A stretch of 7,546 nucleotides of DNA from Gammaproteobacteria bacterium (lineage in GTDB: Bacteria > Pseudomonadota > Gammaproteobacteria > Arenicellales > Poriferihabitantaceae): the NCBI GenBank assembly GCA_020027415.1, contig JAHRAW010000175.1, positions 1-7,546 of the forward strand, read 5' to 3'. Within the stretch, counting starts at the first letter, position 1; each line of letters begins with the position of its first letter. Under the pieces are notes generated by a model that was not told the origin of the DNA, ran no database searches, and worked only from the letters and a program-made list of their open reading frames with translations. The position numbers and the translations under genes are program-made. Of this stretch, positions 6,754 to 7,546 are shown in pieces.

Positions 6754-6772
6754 GGTTGCGTGCCGCGCAACC
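6754..6772 (+). promoter_or_regulatory. Inverted repeat / RNA hairpin in the HEPN 5' leader
   Basis: GGTTGCG (6754-6760) and CGCAACC (6766-6772) form a perfect 7-bp stem around the 5-base loop TGCCG, extendable by a G-U and a G-C pair. It lies 10 bases upstream of the ribosome binding site of the HEPN gene. No T tract follows, so it is not an intrinsic terminator. It could be an operator dyad or a leader hairpin. An 11-codon ORF (ATG 6744, stop 6777-6779) overlaps it. Confidence 0.45.
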
Positions 6773-6782
6773 GCCTTAAACC

Positions 6783-6791
6783 AGGGGAAAG
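6783..6791 (+). promoter_or_regulatory. Ribosome binding site fixing the TTG start of the HEPN gene
   Basis: AGGGGAAAG sits directly before the TTG at 6795, with 7 bases between its AGGGG and the start codon. The in-frame stop at 6777-6779 and the lack of an early in-frame ATG leave this TTG as the best start. It is the only strong Shine-Dalgarno match before any gene in the window. Confidence 0.7.
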
Positions 6792-6794
6792 ATT

Positions 6795-7463
6795 TTGCAA
6801 CCGACTTTTGCCAACCTGAAAGAACGCCAACAAGCCGAACGCGCTGACTACCCGGATCACAGCAGCACGCGCATTCATCGCGCGCTGAGTTGGTTGCAAC
6901 GCGCTGAGCAGTGCGGCGATGACCACGATGCGCGGTTTATCTTTCTGTGGATTTCGTTTAACGCGGCGTATGCGCAAAGACTATCGGAGCATGAAACTCC
7001 CACCGAACGTACCGCGTTCCGTAGTTTCATTGATTTGCTGGCGGGCATGGACGACAATCAATCGCTGTTTCAGGTGCTGTTGAACAGCGCCGACATCATC
7101 CGCCGATTAATGGAAAATCAATATGTATTTAATTTGTTTTGGAAATTTCCTCACCGCGAAAGCGGCGCGCGCGGGTGGAAAAATAAATTTTCCAAGGATC
7201 AAGCCACCGTTAATAAAGCGCTGCGGGAAGGCGGCACCCAAACCGTGCTTAATCATGTCTTTCCGCGCCTTTATGTGCTGCGCAACCAACTGCTGCATGG
7301 CGGCGCCACTTGGAACGGTTCAGTAAATCGCGCGCAAGTGCGCGACGGCAGCAACCTGTTGGCTACCATCGTGCCTATCGTCATTCAGGTTTTGATGGAT
7401 CATCCGCAAGCGTTTGATACGCCGCTGACTTATCCGGTAGTGACGGCGGCGGCGGCGGAGTGA
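6795..7463 (+). CDS. HEPN domain protein with RX4H motif, function unknown
   Basis: A 222-residue soluble, mostly helical protein that I assign to the HEPN superfamily from its pattern. An early helix carries FIFLWISFNAAYAQR (48-62), the hydrophobic-plus-Asn signature of stand-alone HEPN proteins. A late helix carries RLYVLRNQLLHGG (158-170), in which R163-N-Q-L-L-H168 is the RX4-6H motif that forms the active site of HEPN ribonucleases. The intact motif makes RNA cleavage plausible, as in HEPN toxins and abortive-infection or CRISPR-associated nucleases, but many such proteins remain uncharacterised. The C-terminus ends in an Ala run from a GCG-rich repeat. The TTG start is set by the strong AGGGG site and the upstream stop. 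No nucleotidyltransferase (MNT) antitoxin gene or other known partner is adjacent in the window, though the downstream neighbour is cut off. Base composition looks like its neighbours, with no mobile-element remnants. The coding call is firm, the fold likely, and the biochemical role open. Confidence 0.83.
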   Translation: MQPTFANLKERQQAERADYPDHSSTRIHRALSWLQRAEQCGDDHDARFIFLWISFNAAYAQRLSEHETPTERTAFRSFIDLLAGMDDNQSLFQVLLNSADIIRRLMENQYVFNLFWKFPHRESGARGWKNKFSKDQATVNKALREGGTQTVLNHVFPRLYVLRNQLLHGGATWNGSVNRAQVRDGSNLLATIVPIVIQVLMDHPQAFDTPLTYPVVTAAAAE

Positions 7464-7546
7464 CCAGACTCCGGATAGAATTTTGATTGCTTGGCGCCCG
7501 TCGCCATGCCCCCCTCCCCCACTAAATAATTCCGATGCTACTAAAA
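7464..7546 (+). other. 3' flank of the HEPN gene with possible start of a next gene
   Basis: Eighty-three bases to the right edge. No stem-loop terminator is seen. The stretch carries the second C5-T-C5 tract (7510-7520) and then, 14 bases later, an ATG at 7535 opening the codons Met-Leu-Leu-Lys up to the edge. This may be the start of the next gene, but four codons cannot prove it. Confidence 0.3.
7510..7520 (+). promoter_or_regulatory. C5-T-C5 tract (copy 2)
   Basis: This 11-mer is identical to the one at 3310-3320, again followed by a purine and CTA and then an A-rich stretch and an ATG (7535). An extra C precedes it here. The recurrence in the same arrangement suggests a dispersed or functional motif. 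I cannot assign a role. Confidence 0.35.

Larger units (their letters stand above)
6671..6794. promoter_or_regulatory. Divergent glcB / HEPN intergenic region
   Basis: These 124 bases must hold promoters for both divergent genes. On the plus strand there is an extended -10-like TGCTATGCT (6718-6726) and a GATACT (6735-6740), neither with a convincing -35. On the minus strand CATATT (complement of 6714-6719) could be a -10 for glcB. The 5-bp unit TATGC is directly repeated at 6716-6725. The 3' half contains a hairpin and a purine-rich ribosome binding site for the HEPN gene. No operator for a known regulator such as GlcC is recognised. Confidence 0.45.

Noticed and set aside
1..7546. tRNA, rRNA, riboswitch, CRISPR, insertion sequence or prophage signals
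   Set aside because: Read on both strands, I found no cloverleaf-like stretches, no regularly spaced repeats and no transposase or integrase motifs.

Overview
The window reads as the chromosome of a proteobacterium, possibly a gammaproteobacterium. The DNA is GC-rich and densely coding, with six metabolic or accessory genes, short gaps and no RNA genes, insertion sequences, CRISPR arrays or phage genes. The assignment rests on protein resemblance alone (a TqsA-like AI-2E permease, malate synthase G, a short-form phosphotransacetylase), so it is tentative.

Layout. Bases 1-1031 (+) hold the 3' part of a TqsA-type AI-2E family membrane protein, cut by the left edge. Bases 1110-2177 (+) encode a stand-alone phosphate acetyltransferase. 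Bases 2259-3308 (+) encode an enolase-superfamily epimerase or racemase, followed 23 bases later by a DUF1611 P-loop protein at 3332-4360 (+). These two match the DgcA (N-acetyl-D-glutamate racemase) and DgcN (D-glutamate N-acetyltransferase) families. On the minus strand, convergent with them, 4412-6670 encodes malate synthase G. Divergent from malate synthase, 6795-7463 (+) encodes a HEPN-fold protein with an intact RX4H motif. The last 83 bases are non-coding apart from a possible start codon at 7535.

How the genes may work together (inference). Three of the enzymes handle acetyl-CoA. Phosphotransacetylase makes it from acetyl phosphate, the DgcN-like enzyme would spend it to acetylate D-glutamate, and malate synthase condenses it with glyoxylate. 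With an N-acetylglutamate deacetylase and an acetate kinase, neither in the window, the pta-dgcA-dgcN run could turn D-glutamate from peptidoglycan or environmental D-amino acids into L-glutamate while recycling the acetyl group. The HEPN protein is unrelated to this metabolism and has no recognisable antitoxin partner here.

Less ordinary structure: an identical C5-T-C5 tract lies just upstream of two start codons, in the place of a Shine-Dalgarno sequence but with complementary polarity. Three in-frame perfect tandem microduplications (9, 12 and 15 bp) lie in a loop or tails of Pta and malate synthase, two of them sharing the core CTCAGCGG. A hairpin with an 11-codon mini-ORF precedes the HEPN gene. 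No wholly new multi-gene system is evident.
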